Source: Gemmatimonadaceae bacterium (GTDB lineage Bacteria > Gemmatimonadota > Gemmatimonadetes > Gemmatimonadales > Gemmatimonadaceae). From it: DNA of 64,000 bases. The notes beneath the pieces are model-generated. The model was not told where the DNA came from. It did no database searches and saw only the letters and a list, made by a program, of their open reading frames with translations. Position 1 is the stretch's first letter. Every line of letters starts with the position of its first letter. The stretch covers positions 1 to 64,000 of the forward strand of contig DASXKV010000048.1 of the NCBI GenBank assembly GCA_036496605.1, written 5' to 3'. Both the position numbers and the translations under genes were made by a program. Shown one piece after another: positions 16,531 through 25,539 of the stretch.

Positions 16531-17208
16531 ATGGCCCAGAATCGCCCACCCGAGTTGGCGCAGCTGCTCGAAGCGACCGATGCGCGCACGAGGGAAGCCA
16601 AGTGGGCTCAGTTCCTCGAGCTCCACCACCGAACGCTGTTGCATGTTTGCCGGCTTCGTGCGCGCGACTATGACGCCACGATGGACGCCTACACGTGGGT
16701 GCTCGAGCGGCTCCGCGAGAACGACTGTCGGCGATTGCGCGCCTATGCCGCGGACGGGCGAAGTACGTTCACGACATGGTTGGTCGTCGTCGCCAAACGA
16801 CTCTGCATCGACTTCGCTCGGCAGCGCTACGGCAGAGCGGATCCGCGCCATCCCGAGGAACGCGACAAAGCGCGCGAGCGTCGACGTCTCATCGATCTCA
16901 CGGCTGAGGAGTTGGACCTCGACACGATTGTCGACCCTTCGGGACGAACACCGGAGAGCGATTTCGAGGCGGCCGCTCTTCGGGAGGCGCTCCGCGAGTC
17001 GATCATTCAGCTGAGTCCCCAGGATCGACTGCTGCTTGCGCTGCGGTTCGAGGACGGGTTGACGGCCGAGCGCATCGCGCCCGTACTGAATTTCGCCTCG
17101 GTCTTTCACGTCTATCGACGCCTCAACCATGTGCTCGCGGAGTTACGCGAGCGACTCGGCGAAGGGCCATCCAGCAATCGCGCGACTTCTCTCCGTTCAA
17201 TTAAGTAG
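16531..17208 (+). CDS. ECF-like RNA polymerase sigma factor
   Basis: The 225-residue protein has sigma region 2 at about 25-105 (FLELHHRTLLHVCRLRARDY, AYTWVLERL and TFTTWLVVVAKRLCIDFARQ) and sigma region 4 at about 150-210 (IIQLSPQDRLLLALRFEDGL, AERIAPVLNFASVFHVYRRL). The linker between them is longer than in minimal ECF factors. GGAG lies just upstream of the ATG. The next gene encodes a zinc-finger anti-sigma factor, so activity is expected to be held at the membrane until a signal arrives. Confidence 0.93.
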   Translation: MAQNRPPELAQLLEATDARTREAKWAQFLELHHRTLLHVCRLRARDYDATMDAYTWVLERLRENDCRRLRAYAADGRSTFTTWLVVVAKRLCIDFARQRYGRADPRHPEERDKARERRRLIDLTAEELDLDTIVDPSGRTPESDFEAAALREALRESIIQLSPQDRLLLALRFEDGLTAERIAPVLNFASVFHVYRRLNHVLAELRERLGEGPSSNRATSLRSIK

Positions 17209-17231
17209 ATCGTGACAACGCTGGACGGAGA

Positions 17232-17846
17232 ATGAGCACCGATTCAGGATCGTTACCACACGTTTCGAACGAGGATCTGGCTGCCTATCTCGACGGCACG
17301 CTCGATCAGGAAAGGCGAGCGATCGTCGAAAGCCATCTAGCCGACTGTGATCGGTGTCGCTGGGACATGCTCGACGTCCGCGGGTTGCTCGCCGATTTGC
17401 CAGCAACGGAACAGGCGCCACGTCGCACTCCACGACGGAGGCGCAGTGCAGCCTGGATCGCGACTGGAGCAGTCGCTGCGGGCATCATCTTCTCCGCGGC
17501 GCTCCTTCGAATGCCGGCGCGCGATCAGGCGCGCCCGTCCGTCGAGCGTGGCGCTGCAGTCATCGACCGCATAGCCGTTGTGACACCAGCCGCGGATCGC
17601 GTCGTCGATGGCCCGAATGCCGTCTTCGTGTGGCGCGCAATCGAGGGCGGCGGTACGTACCGCCTAACGATCATGGATTCGGCTGGCGCTCGCCTCTGGA
17701 CCACCTCGACGCGCGATACGACGACGTCCATACCAATCAAGCCACCGTTCGCGCGTGGTCGTAACTACTTGTGGTACGTGGATGCACTCGCGAGCGACGG
17801 CCATACCGTGACCAGTGGCGCTCGGTCGTTTTCCACCGGACCTTGA
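17232..17846 (+). CDS. Zinc-finger (zf-HC2) transmembrane anti-sigma factor
   Basis: The 204-residue protein has an N-terminal anti-sigma zinc finger with His35, Cys39 and Cys42 (HLADCDRC), one transmembrane helix at about 73-93, and an extracytoplasmic beta-sandwich of ~110 residues (IAVVTPAADRV, AVFVWRAIEGGGTYRL, YLWYVDALASDG). The N-terminal finger should hold the upstream sigma factor; the outer domain would sense a signal or be cut by a protease. The stop codon overlaps the TTG start of the CHAT gene (TTGA), so the two proteins are probably made in a fixed ratio. Confidence 0.92.
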   Translation: MSTDSGSLPHVSNEDLAAYLDGTLDQERRAIVESHLADCDRCRWDMLDVRGLLADLPATEQAPRRTPRRRRSAAWIATGAVAAGIIFSAALLRMPARDQARPSVERGAAVIDRIAVVTPAADRVVDGPNAVFVWRAIEGGGTYRLTIMDSAGARLWTTSTRDTTTSIPIKPPFARGRNYLWYVDALASDGHTVTSGARSFSTGP

Positions 17847-20710
17847 GTTTGCATGCACTTCGGCCGCTCATCGCGGTGCTGGTGCTCGGCTGCTCCCAAC
17901 ATTCGCCAGATCCGATTCGATCCTTGGCCGGCGACTCACTGTATGCTCGCGGCGAATTCGGCGCGGCACGCGCTGCATGGCGCGGCGAGCTCGCGAGCAC
18001 AACGCTCGCGGATCAGCGCCGAGCGCACCTCCTTACCTCAGTCGGCCTCGCTTCGTACCACATTGCGGATTACGAGGAGGCGGAGAGAGTCGCCGACAGC
18101 GCGCTCGACATCGAGCATGCGCACGGCATAAACGGCGCGGAGCTGTTCAGAACCGAAAACGCGCTCGGGCTCATTGCCTGGAACCGAGGGCATCTGTCCG
18201 TCGCCGAGACGCGATTTCAAGACGCGGTGCGCACGGCGCGGTCGATCAACGACACCGCGTCGATCGCGAAGGCGTTGGCGAATATTGGTCTCGTCCTGAC
18301 GGATTACGCGGACTTCCAGGCAGCGCGTTCTGCCTTTCTCGAGGCGCAAGCCGCTTCCCATTCAATCGGCGACAGCAGAACGGAAGGCAACGCGCATACA
18401 AATCTGGCGATGGTTGCTCTCCGGATGGGCGATCTGTCCACTGCCGAGGAGCAGGCCAACGAGGGATTGCGTCTCTATCACCAGACAGACTTCGAGATCG
18501 GCGAACAGAACGCGCTCGGGCAGCTGGCGACGGTCGAGGCAGCGAAAGGGAACCCACGCGCCGCGTTCGCCGCAATCGACAGCGCGATGACGATCGTGAG
18601 GCGCCACGGGCTCAAACAGGAGGAAGCGTCGGATCTCGAGATCCTCGGAGATCTATACGCTGAAGCTGGTGATCTGCGCGCGGCGGCACATTACTACGAT
18701 CAGTCGCAACAGCTGTTCGCTGCGTCCAAGATCGAGCTGGAGGCAGCGAATGTCTTGCGCGATCGCGCCGCCGTGGACGCCGCGCTCGCCGATACAGTCT
18801 CGGCGCGCGAGCGAGCCCACCGTGCACGCCTCGCGCACCATGGCCTGGGCGCTATCGGCGAAGAGCTCGATGATCGGTTTCTGGAGATCGAGCTCGCGGC
18901 CAATGATAACGTGGGCCTCGACCGGGAGCTCGACGAGGCGGATTCGCTGGCGCGCTCGATAGGCAGCGCGCCGGCACGCGTTCAGTCGGCTCTGGAGCGA
19001 GCGACGGTGCTGGAGCGGCGCGGGAAATCACAACAGGCATTGTCCCGCCTCGCGTCCGTGCGGACATTGCTCCGCGAAAGCGGAGCAGAGTATCGATGGC
19101 AAGATGACGCGCTCCGTGCACGCGCATTTGCGCAGTTGGCGCTCCTGGATTCCGCTGAGCAGGCCGGACGCGAGGCGATTAGCATCATCGAACACGTCCA
19201 GAGCGGGTACCAGTCGGGTCCTCTTCGCACGGCATACGCGGCTCGCCAGAATCAGGTCTACGCGGATCTCGTCGCCGTGCTGTTGCGCGAGGGGAAGACG
19301 GCGGCGGCATTCGAGACGGCTGATGCCGCCCGCGGCCGCGCGACAACCGAGCGACTGTCATCCGCACACCGGCAGGGTGAGCGAAAGAGCACGGCCGGTT
19401 CGGTGCTGCAGGCGACTTCTCTTCGCGCACAGATCGACACGCTGGCGGCGCACCTCGAGGCGACAGAGAACGGTGACTCGCGAGGAGGGGGAGGGGGAGG
19501 GGGAGGCAGCGATCAACGTGTCATCCAACGCGACCTGCGCGATCGGCTGACGCGCGCGCGCACCGAGTACGAAGCATTGCTGGCGCGCGCCGATGTAGGG
19601 GATGGAGCCGAGCTCGTTGGCCTGATGCCAACGCGCGCAGCACGAGTGCAGGGGAGCCTCGTGCGCGACGAGGCGTTGCTGACCTACACCGTCGCGCAGG
19701 ACACGTTGTTCACCTTCGTCCTGAGGCGTGACACCATTCTCGCCTTCTCCACCGCACAGCGGCGTGCCGATCTCGGTTCTCAGGTGCGCGTGCTGCGAGA
19801 TCTCCTTCAGCAGCCGACGACCAACGGCCGCGGCGCTGCCGCAGCCGAAGCACTTTACGACTTACTGATTGAACCGGCTGTTCGCAGCGGACTGCTCGAT
19901 GGCGTGAGCCGATTGCTCATCGTCCCTGACGGGGTGCTCACGTATCTCCCGTTCGCCGCGCTGCAGGACCACCGCGACGGAAGATTTCTCATCGAGCGTC
20001 ATCTCCTCACTTTTCTTCCATCGGCAGCGGCGCTGCCTGTCATGCGCTCGCGTGATCAATCGGCGACACGTACGCCATGGCCGCCGAGGTCTTCCGTCGC
20101 GCTCGCACCGTTCCCACGTGACCTGCCGGCCAGCGCCATGGAGGCGGAACGCTTCCGTGCGCGTTTGCCTTCCGCGACGGCGCTCATCGACAATCGGGCA
20201 ACCGAGCATGCGTTGCGCGAGTCGCTCGCGGCCGGCGGCGTCGTTCACATCGCGAGCCACGCCGAGCTGAATCGGATGAATCCGATGTTCTCGGAGATTC
20301 GCCTCGCGCCAGGCGTTCCGGGTGCGAACGACGATGACGGCCGACTCCAGCTCTTCGAGGTATTCGGTTTGGAGATACGGAGTCCCCTCGTCTTTCTCTC
20401 GGGATGTGAGACTGGAGTAGGAGCCGCGTCGTCGAGCGACGTCGAGCAAGGCGAGGACTATGCGACGCTCGCGCGCGCTTTTCTCTTCGCCGGAGCGCGC
20501 GACGTCGTCGCGACGCTGTGGCGAATCGATGATGCCGGCGCCGCCGAACTGGCCGATCGGTTCTACGCGCACCTGCCAGCGGCCTCGCCGACCGAGGCAC
20601 TCGCGCTCGCCCAGCGCGAGATGCTGCGTCAGACTCGTTATGCGGCAGCATACTATTGGGCAGGTTATCAGGTCAGCGGTGCCGAGCATCTGGGAAACAT
20701 GGAGCAGTGA
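17843..20710 (+). CDS. TPR-CHAT caspase-like lipoprotein
   Basis: From the TTG at 17843 the protein has 955 residues and a lipoprotein signal with lipobox VLGC (Cys17), so it should act outside the cytoplasm on a membrane. TPR-like helical repeats span about 30-480. A linker near 545 contains eight glycines, followed by a short coiled region. The CHAT domain covers about 620-950: LIVPDGVLTYLPFAAL, then HIASHAEL with His806, then FLSGCETG with Cys855, then LARAFLFAGARDVVATLW. His and Cys form the expected catalytic dyad of a clan-CD protease. The upstream ATG options fall inside the anti-sigma gene and lack a signal peptide. The target protein is unknown; the coupled anti-sigma factor is an obvious candidate. 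Confidence 0.92.
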   Translation: MSLHALRPLIAVLVLGCSQHSPDPIRSLAGDSLYARGEFGAARAAWRGELASTTLADQRRAHLLTSVGLASYHIADYEEAERVADSALDIEHAHGINGAELFRTENALGLIAWNRGHLSVAETRFQDAVRTARSINDTASIAKALANIGLVLTDYADFQAARSAFLEAQAASHSIGDSRTEGNAHTNLAMVALRMGDLSTAEEQANEGLRLYHQTDFEIGEQNALGQLATVEAAKGNPRAAFAAIDSAMTIVRRHGLKQEEASDLEILGDLYAEAGDLRAAAHYYDQSQQLFAASKIELEAANVLRDRAAVDAALADTVSARERAHRARLAHHGLGAIGEELDDRFLEIELAANDNVGLDRELDEADSLARSIGSAPARVQSALERATVLERRGKSQQALSRLASVRTLLRESGAEYRWQDDALRARAFAQLALLDSAEQAGREAISIIEHVQSGYQSGPLRTAYAARQNQVYADLVAVLLREGKTAAAFETADAARGRATTERLSSAHRQGERKSTAGSVLQATSLRAQIDTLAAHLEATENGDSRGGGGGGGGSDQRVIQRDLRDRLTRARTEYEALLARADVGDGAELVGLMPTRAARVQGSLVRDEALLTYTVAQDTLFTFVLRRDTILAFSTAQRRADLGSQVRVLRDLLQQPTTNGRGAAAAEALYDLLIEPAVRSGLLDGVSRLLIVPDGVLTYLPFAALQDHRDGRFLIERHLLTFLPSAAALPVMRSRDQSATRTPWPPRSSVALAPFPRDLPASAMEAERFRARLPSATALIDNRATEHALRESLAAGGVVHIASHAELNRMNPMFSEIRLAPGVPGANDDDGRLQLFEVFGLEIRSPLVFLSGCETGVGAASSSDVEQGEDYATLARAFLFAGARDVVATLWRIDDAGAAELADRFYAHLPAASPTEALALAQREMLRQTRYAAAYYWAGYQVSGAEHLGNMEQ
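19482..19506 (+). repeat. GGGGGA hexamer repeat encoding polyglycine
   Basis: Three GGGGG blocks separated by single A residues, preceded by GAGGAG, encode a run of eight glycines in the CHAT protein linker. Gain or loss of one 6-nt unit keeps the frame but adds or removes two glycines. The tract can also form a very stable G-quadruplex on the coding strand. Confidence 0.8.
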
Positions 20711-20716
20711 CGGCGT

Positions 20717-22072
20717 TCAGAAGTTCTTCCAGTACACACCGCCTTTGTTCGCCTCCCCGGCGGCGTTTGGACTGGCGAGGTTGTTGACGGCGTTCGCAAC
20801 GCTCGTATTGGGAGGCCCGAGCCCGCCGAGGTTGAACCTAACGACAGTGCCGTTCCCGATCAGCCAGGCCATCGCCTGGCCGCAGCTCACTCCAACCGCA
20901 ACCGTGCCGGCGGCATTGACGGCGTTCGCGGCGGATGTGCCACTGCAGTATTGCGGTGTGTTCTCGAGCGCTGTCGCCTGGCTCCACGCGCCGTAGACGC
21001 CATTCGCGAGTGTTCGCGTCCACATAACCGCCAGTCCATTGCTGTTGCCGACGATGATCGTACCGTCAGCGTTGATGGACCACGCGGCTGCCTGCGTCGC
21101 CCCCGCTACGGGCTGGAGATGTGAGGGCGCGCCACTCGCATCCCAGAAGAACGCATGGCAGCAGGTCACGCCATCCATACCGGTGGCCATCCCGAGTCCA
21201 TTGATGCCTTGAATCCATCCTCCGTCGAGGATATCGGACGGAAGGGTCAGGAGCGTGACCTGCCAGCCGTTGTCGGTTTGCGTCCATATGGCTGGGTTGT
21301 GCCGTTTGAGTGTCAAGTTGCCGCCCAGGATCAGTCGTCCTTGCGCGTTCGTCGCGACGGAGCGGGCGGAGCTCTGCCCCGTACCTAACGAGGGAAGCTC
21401 GGTCAGGATCCATGGACCAGCGGCGCCGTTGGCGCTCGTCCAGACAGCGGCGAGGCCGAGGGGATAATTAGTGACGACCTGGCCAGCGATGAGCGAGCCG
21501 CTCTGATCGATTGCATACAGTTGGCTTCCGCTTTGAATCGAGACCAGGCCGACCTGTGGATCCCAGAGCGCGCCGAGGGAGCCATTCGAGCGGGCCTGTC
21601 CGACGATCTGGCCCCCGTCATTGATCGCCTGCCCGACGACGGGAATTGCCGTCGCGAGCGTGACGGCGAACGCGTCGCTCCCGATTCCCTGCTTCAGTGT
21701 CGACGTCGTCACGACGACATCGTAGAGGTCGATCGCGGCATCGCTGGCGATGGAGACGTTCGCGACGAGCTGCGACGAGCTGACGAATGACGTGCGGTTG
21801 ACGACGATCTTTCCATTGGGCACGCCCCGGAGGTTCCAGCTCGCTTTCGATCCATTATCGAAGCCGGAACCGTTGATCTGCACGTCGAGGTTCGTTCCTT
21901 GAAACGCGGACGCGGGATTCGCCGACGATACGCTGGGTGATCCCGACGACACCTTGAATCTCACCGTCGGTTCGCTCGGAGCGCGTGACGCGCTGGAATC
22001 GCCGCACCCGGCGAGCATCACCGCGGCAGCGATCACGAGAGGTGTGAAGAAACCGCGACGCATAGGGAACAT
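20717..22072 (-). CDS. HAF-repeat extracellular lipoprotein with IPT/TIG-like domain
   Basis: The 451-residue protein has a lipoprotein signal (VIAAAVMLAGC), an IPT/TIG-like beta-sandwich at about 45-135 (NPASAFQGTNLDVQINGSGF) and a C-terminal region of HAF-type repeats, each with a pattern such as AINDGGQIVGQA, AWSINADGTIIVGNS or AVNAAGTVAVGVS. Such proteins are secreted or surface-bound and of unknown function. Two ATGs (22072 and 22063) both allow the signal peptide; GAGGA is closest to the first. The gene is convergent with the CHAT gene, with only 6 bp between the stops and no terminator visible. Confidence 0.85.
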   Translation of the reverse strand: MFPMRRGFFTPLVIAAAVMLAGCGDSSASRAPSEPTVRFKVSSGSPSVSSANPASAFQGTNLDVQINGSGFDNGSKASWNLRGVPNGKIVVNRTSFVSSSQLVANVSIASDAAIDLYDVVVTTSTLKQGIGSDAFAVTLATAIPVVGQAINDGGQIVGQARSNGSLGALWDPQVGLVSIQSGSQLYAIDQSGSLIAGQVVTNYPLGLAAVWTSANGAAGPWILTELPSLGTGQSSARSVATNAQGRLILGGNLTLKRHNPAIWTQTDNGWQVTLLTLPSDILDGGWIQGINGLGMATGMDGVTCCHAFFWDASGAPSHLQPVAGATQAAAWSINADGTIIVGNSNGLAVMWTRTLANGVYGAWSQATALENTPQYCSGTSAANAVNAAGTVAVGVSCGQAMAWLIGNGTVVRFNLGGLGPPNTSVANAVNNLASPNAAGEANKGGVYWKNF

Positions 22073-22188
22073 GATTCCTCGCTGGAGGATGGATCGCGCA
22101 GACCCGCGCTATCTCATTGAACGGAGTGATCAGGTCCTTTTGCGCCGAATTGCCAATGGTCGGCGTCAGCTTGTCCTGGCGCCAGCCC

Positions 22189-22620
22189 TCATGAGCAATG
22201 TTTTATCTCGTCGTCGTCGCGATCGACCGATGAACGAATCGTGTTGATCTCGAGCACGGAAGCCCCGTTCACGACCAAGCCGTAGCGTTGTCTTGCTTCC
22301 GTGGGGCTCAGGCGACGTACGGAGCGAACTTGGCCGAGCGGGACACTGTGTAGCACGACGCTGGGCTCGGGAGTGAGAATGCCGTCCAGTACGACCGCCG
22401 GTAAGGTCTGGCGGCCATGGACGTGTAACATCGTCGGACGGATACTCTCGAGCGCCTCGAAGAGATAAGGGGTCGACACGGAGCGCAGCTCGGCACCAAG
22501 AACGAAGCAGGTAGACCCGAAGAGTCGCCGTTCGTAGAAGGCGCGAGGGCGTGCAGGTGCGCACGCCGCAACGGTTGCTGCCAGCGTCACGTGAAGGACA
22601 ATGGACAGACGGTACCGCAT
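22189..22620 (-). CDS. Small lipoprotein resembling a TonB plug domain
   Basis: The 143-residue protein starts MRYRLSIVLHVTLAATVAAC, a lipoprotein signal. The mature part resembles one TonB-receptor plug: PAVVLDGIL corresponds to the (V/I)DG strand, followed by VRSVRRLSPTEARQRYG and VLEINT, which match the IEVL..(P/S)..ALYG...VIxIxT pattern of plug domains. No barrel follows. Three related sequences occur in the window (here, 54597 and a remnant at 62583), so this is a small lipoprotein family. Whether it docks to receptors or TonB is unknown. Confidence 0.72.
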   Translation of the reverse strand: MRYRLSIVLHVTLAATVAACAPARPRAFYERRLFGSTCFVLGAELRSVSTPYLFEALESIRPTMLHVHGRQTLPAVVLDGILTPEPSVVLHSVPLGQVRSVRRLSPTEARQRYGLVVNGASVLEINTIRSSVDRDDDEIKHCS

Positions 22621-22688
22621 GAGCTCTCCGTCGACGAAGATGGGACGGCGCAGTCACAGCGCGTGATACCATCTTTAACGACAGGCTC

Positions 22689-23579
22689 GTGCTGGTTTGC
22701 GCAGTCGCCCGCCCTCCGGGAACGTTCCCGAGGGTGAAGGACATGATCGGCGGCGGTCCCTTTCACCTGCGACCCGGCGAGTGGACGGATGACACCTCGA
22801 TGGCGCTGTGTCTCGCCGAGAGCCTGCTCGAGTGCAACGGCTTCGACGCGCGCGACCAGATGCAGCGCTACGTGCGGTGGTGGCGCGAGGGATCCCACTC
22901 GAGCACCGGCCACTGCGTCGACATCGGCAACACTGTTCGTCAGGCGCTAACGGCCTTCGAGCGCACGGGCGATCCGCGGTCCGGTCCAACGCACGAGATG
23001 TCGGCGGGGAACGGATCCCTCATGCGCCTCGCGCCGGTCGCGATGTTTTTTTCAAAATACAGCGACGTGGACGCCATCGCGATGTGCGGTGAGAGCTCGG
23101 TCAACACGCACGGAGCGCCCGTAGCAGTCGATGCATGCCGCTACCTCGGCGCCCTCATCGCCGGCGCGTTGTCTTTCGCGAGCAAGGAGGAGTTGCTCGC
23201 TCCTCGTTATGCAGAGCAACGGGGCTACTGGGACGCAAAGCCACTGCACCCCGCCATTGCCGAAATCGCCGATGGCTCGTTCAAGCGCAAGAAGCCGCCG
23301 GAAATCCGCGGCAGCGGCTACGCGGCGCACTCGTTGGAGGCTGCGCTGTGGGCGTTTTACAAGAGCTCGAATTTCCGCAAAGGCTGTTTAATGGCCGTGA
23401 ACCTCGGCGAAGATGCCGACACGACTGGAGCGATCTACGGCCAGCTGGCGGGAGCCTACTACGGCGCGATGGGAATTCCGGAGAAATGGCTGGCGCGTTT
23501 GGCAAAGCGGGAGCTGCTGCAGGACTACGCGTACAGGTTGAGTTATGATGCCTGGAGACACCGACGCGGCACCTCATGA
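22689..23579 (+). CDS. ADP-ribosylglycohydrolase (DraG/ARH) family protein, 5'-truncated
   Basis: This family removes ADP-ribose from proteins or small molecules using two metal ions. The 296-residue frame keeps the metal-binding motifs WTDDTSMAL near residue 38, [14 protein letters not shown] near 105, NTHGAP near 142 and [20 protein letters not shown] near 245. What is missing is the usual first ~25 residues with the GDALG motif: the frame starts at a GTG only ten codons before [14 protein letters not shown], and the sequence upstream does not encode it in any frame. The gene is probably a 5'-truncated, perhaps inactive copy, placed divergently against the plug-like lipoprotein. Confidence 0.85.
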   Translation: MLVCAVARPPGTFPRVKDMIGGGPFHLRPGEWTDDTSMALCLAESLLECNGFDARDQMQRYVRWWREGSHSSTGHCVDIGNTVRQALTAFERTGDPRSGPTHEMSAGNGSLMRLAPVAMFFSKYSDVDAIAMCGESSVNTHGAPVAVDACRYLGALIAGALSFASKEELLAPRYAEQRGYWDAKPLHPAIAEIADGSFKRKKPPEIRGSGYAAHSLEAALWAFYKSSNFRKGCLMAVNLGEDADTTGAIYGQLAGAYYGAMGIPEKWLARLAKRELLQDYAYRLSYDAWRHRRGTS

Positions 23580-23994
23580 GAGGACCCATCCGAAGTCGCA
23601 GGCACTCAGACAACGGTCCAGTCGGCAGAAACAACCAATCAGAAGTGTGAGGGGGCTCTCGATTCCGTGCGTAAGCTGCCGCGCGACTTCTAACGCAAAG
23701 GCGACGCGGAGACCCGGCGCATGATGGTGCCATCGCTGACCATCAGAGTTCCTGATAGCGAGTCGCGCCCGATCCGGAATCCCTACTCTCGTCGTACCCA
23801 TGCTGCTAATCACACACGTCCTCGCCTTCCGTATTCTCCTGCAACACCAAAATGAGGCCGCAGCGCGAGAGCGCCAACTAGCCGCATGACGCGCCGTCGA
23901 CCGTCAACGTAGGTTGACGGCGGCAGTGTGGCAGCGTGCCATCGAGGTTGCATTCGAAGCGAACGACTGAACCGTGGCGGCGCTGCTTCTGTCC
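23580..23994. other. Gene-free stretch with one hairpin
   Basis: No convincing gene is seen here. The only structure is a perfect 8-bp stem CCGTCAAC/GTTGACGG with loop GTAG at 23901-23920, about 75 bp downstream of the end of the GMC oxidoreductase gene on the minus strand. It lacks a U tract, so terminator function is uncertain. Confidence 0.5.
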
Positions 23995-25527
23995 TTACGC
24001 GCTGCTGTGCTTCAAGTAATCGGACAAGCGCAGCGTGAGGGCGACGAGCGAGAACGTGGGATTCACGCACCCCGCAGTCGGGAACACGGCAGCGCCGGCG
24101 ACATAGAGGTTCGCGATGCCATGCACTCGGCAATTCACATCGACGACGCCCTGCTTGGGATCGGGGCTCATGCGCGTCGTTCCCATGTGATGCCAGCCGC
24201 CACTCAGGGACGGTGGCCATCCGGCGTTAGGCGGCTGCATCACCCAATCGCGCATCTGGAGTCTGCCGACTCCGGCACGCCCGAACTCGCAACCGAGCTC
24301 CTCGTAGAACGCGGCGAAGGAGCTGCGATCCAGTTCCGTCAAGCGCCAATCGAGCCGGGTGCGCGGCATGCCTAACGCGTCTCGCTCGGTACTCAGCGTG
24401 ACGCGCGATGCCGGATTCGGCGCCTGCTCCTGACGCGTCATGAGCTGGAACGTTCGCGGCACGGCGCTGGGCGGCGGCGTCTTCAGCACGTCGTCCGACA
24501 ACTTCCCGGTGTGAAACATCTCGATCAGTTGCGGATTGATTTGTTGAAACGTGCTCTGTGGCGGATCGCTGAGCGCGGCAGGTGAGAGCGATACCGTCGC
24601 GTTCAGGATACGACGCCGGCGCTGCACCTCTTGCGACAGCGCGATCTCGCCGCGTGCCTTCGTCCGGCCCCAGCCCCAATCATACATCTGCACGCTCGGC
24701 GGCGTTCTGCCTAACGTGACGAGATTGCCGCTCGGCATCTCGAGGTGTTCCATGAAGTAACGGCCAACGAGATCGTTGGCGTTGCCCAGGCCCGCGCTCG
24801 CCTGACCGTTCGACGCGAGGAGCAGCCGCGCATTCTGGATCGTGCAGCAGGCGAGTACAAAACGCTTCGCGCGCACCCGATGCTCCTTTCCCTCGAGTGT
24901 GCGCACGCGGAGCTCCTGCACGGCACTGGCGTTCTCGTTGGAAATGATCTCGACGACGTTCGCATGCGTGTACAGATGGACGTCCGGCGCGTCGACGATC
25001 GGCTTGCGATACAGGACACCGAAGCGCGCTGGCGCACTGAATTGCCACATCTTCGTCCAGGCAACGTTCCGGTCCAGCGGAAACGGCACGAGCGAAGGGT
25101 CGCGTCGTTGCCAGGCCTCGGCAGTCCATTCGTCAGGCCCTATTTGGACAACGCTCAGAGCGCGCTTGTAATAGGGATCGAGCTCGGTGCGCGCGATCGG
25201 CCAGCCGCTATGCGGCACCCAGTCGCGCACTGCGAAATCGAGCGGGTCCATCGTGGAGCAGAAGCCCGCCCAGTGACCGGTCGTACCGCCGAAGAAGTGC
25301 AGTCGCGCGGACTGAATGGGATAGTACGGCAAGCCGATATTGTCGCCACGGTAGAGGTCCTGCATGTGCGGGTCATAATCGAAACCGCCGCCTTCGAGCA
25401 GGAGCACCCGCCGGCCGGCGCCGATCCACTCGAGCGCCATACTGATCCCCGCCGCGCCCGCGCCGACGATGCACAGATCACCTTCGATCAGACTTCCCGG
25501 CTCGAGGTCGCGCGCGTCGGTGTGCAT
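23995..25527 (-). CDS. GMC family FAD-dependent oxidoreductase
   Basis: The 510-residue protein shows the FAD-binding motif DLCIVGAGAAGISMALEW near residue 18, the GMC motif GGTTGHWAG near 80, and the C-terminal GMC domain with GWHHMGTTRM, VDVNCRVHGIANLYVAGA and GCVNPTFSLVALTLRL. The catalytic His lies in the HHMGTTRM segment. Members oxidise alcohols or sugars. It has no signal of its own; the gene 12 bp upstream encodes a Tat-signal small subunit, so the pair is probably exported together, as in gluconate 2-dehydrogenase-like enzymes. A cytochrome c gene lies 3 kb away but is broken and on the other strand. Confidence 0.92.
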   Translation of the reverse strand: MHTDARDLEPGSLIEGDLCIVGAGAAGISMALEWIGAGRRVLLLEGGGFDYDPHMQDLYRGDNIGLPYYPIQSARLHFFGGTTGHWAGFCSTMDPLDFAVRDWVPHSGWPIARTELDPYYKRALSVVQIGPDEWTAEAWQRRDPSLVPFPLDRNVAWTKMWQFSAPARFGVLYRKPIVDAPDVHLYTHANVVEIISNENASAVQELRVRTLEGKEHRVRAKRFVLACCTIQNARLLLASNGQASAGLGNANDLVGRYFMEHLEMPSGNLVTLGRTPPSVQMYDWGWGRTKARGEIALSQEVQRRRRILNATVSLSPAALSDPPQSTFQQINPQLIEMFHTGKLSDDVLKTPPPSAVPRTFQLMTRQEQAPNPASRVTLSTERDALGMPRTRLDWRLTELDRSSFAAFYEELGCEFGRAGVGRLQMRDWVMQPPNAGWPPSLSGGWHHMGTTRMSPDPKQGVVDVNCRVHGIANLYVAGAAVFPTAGCVNPTFSLVALTLRLSDYLKHSSA

Positions 25528-25539
25528 GCGCCGTCATCG

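Noticed and set aside
23574-23813. 79-codon minus-strand frame after the DraG-type gene
   Set aside because: No signal, motif or ribosome-binding site, and composition unlike neighbouring genes.
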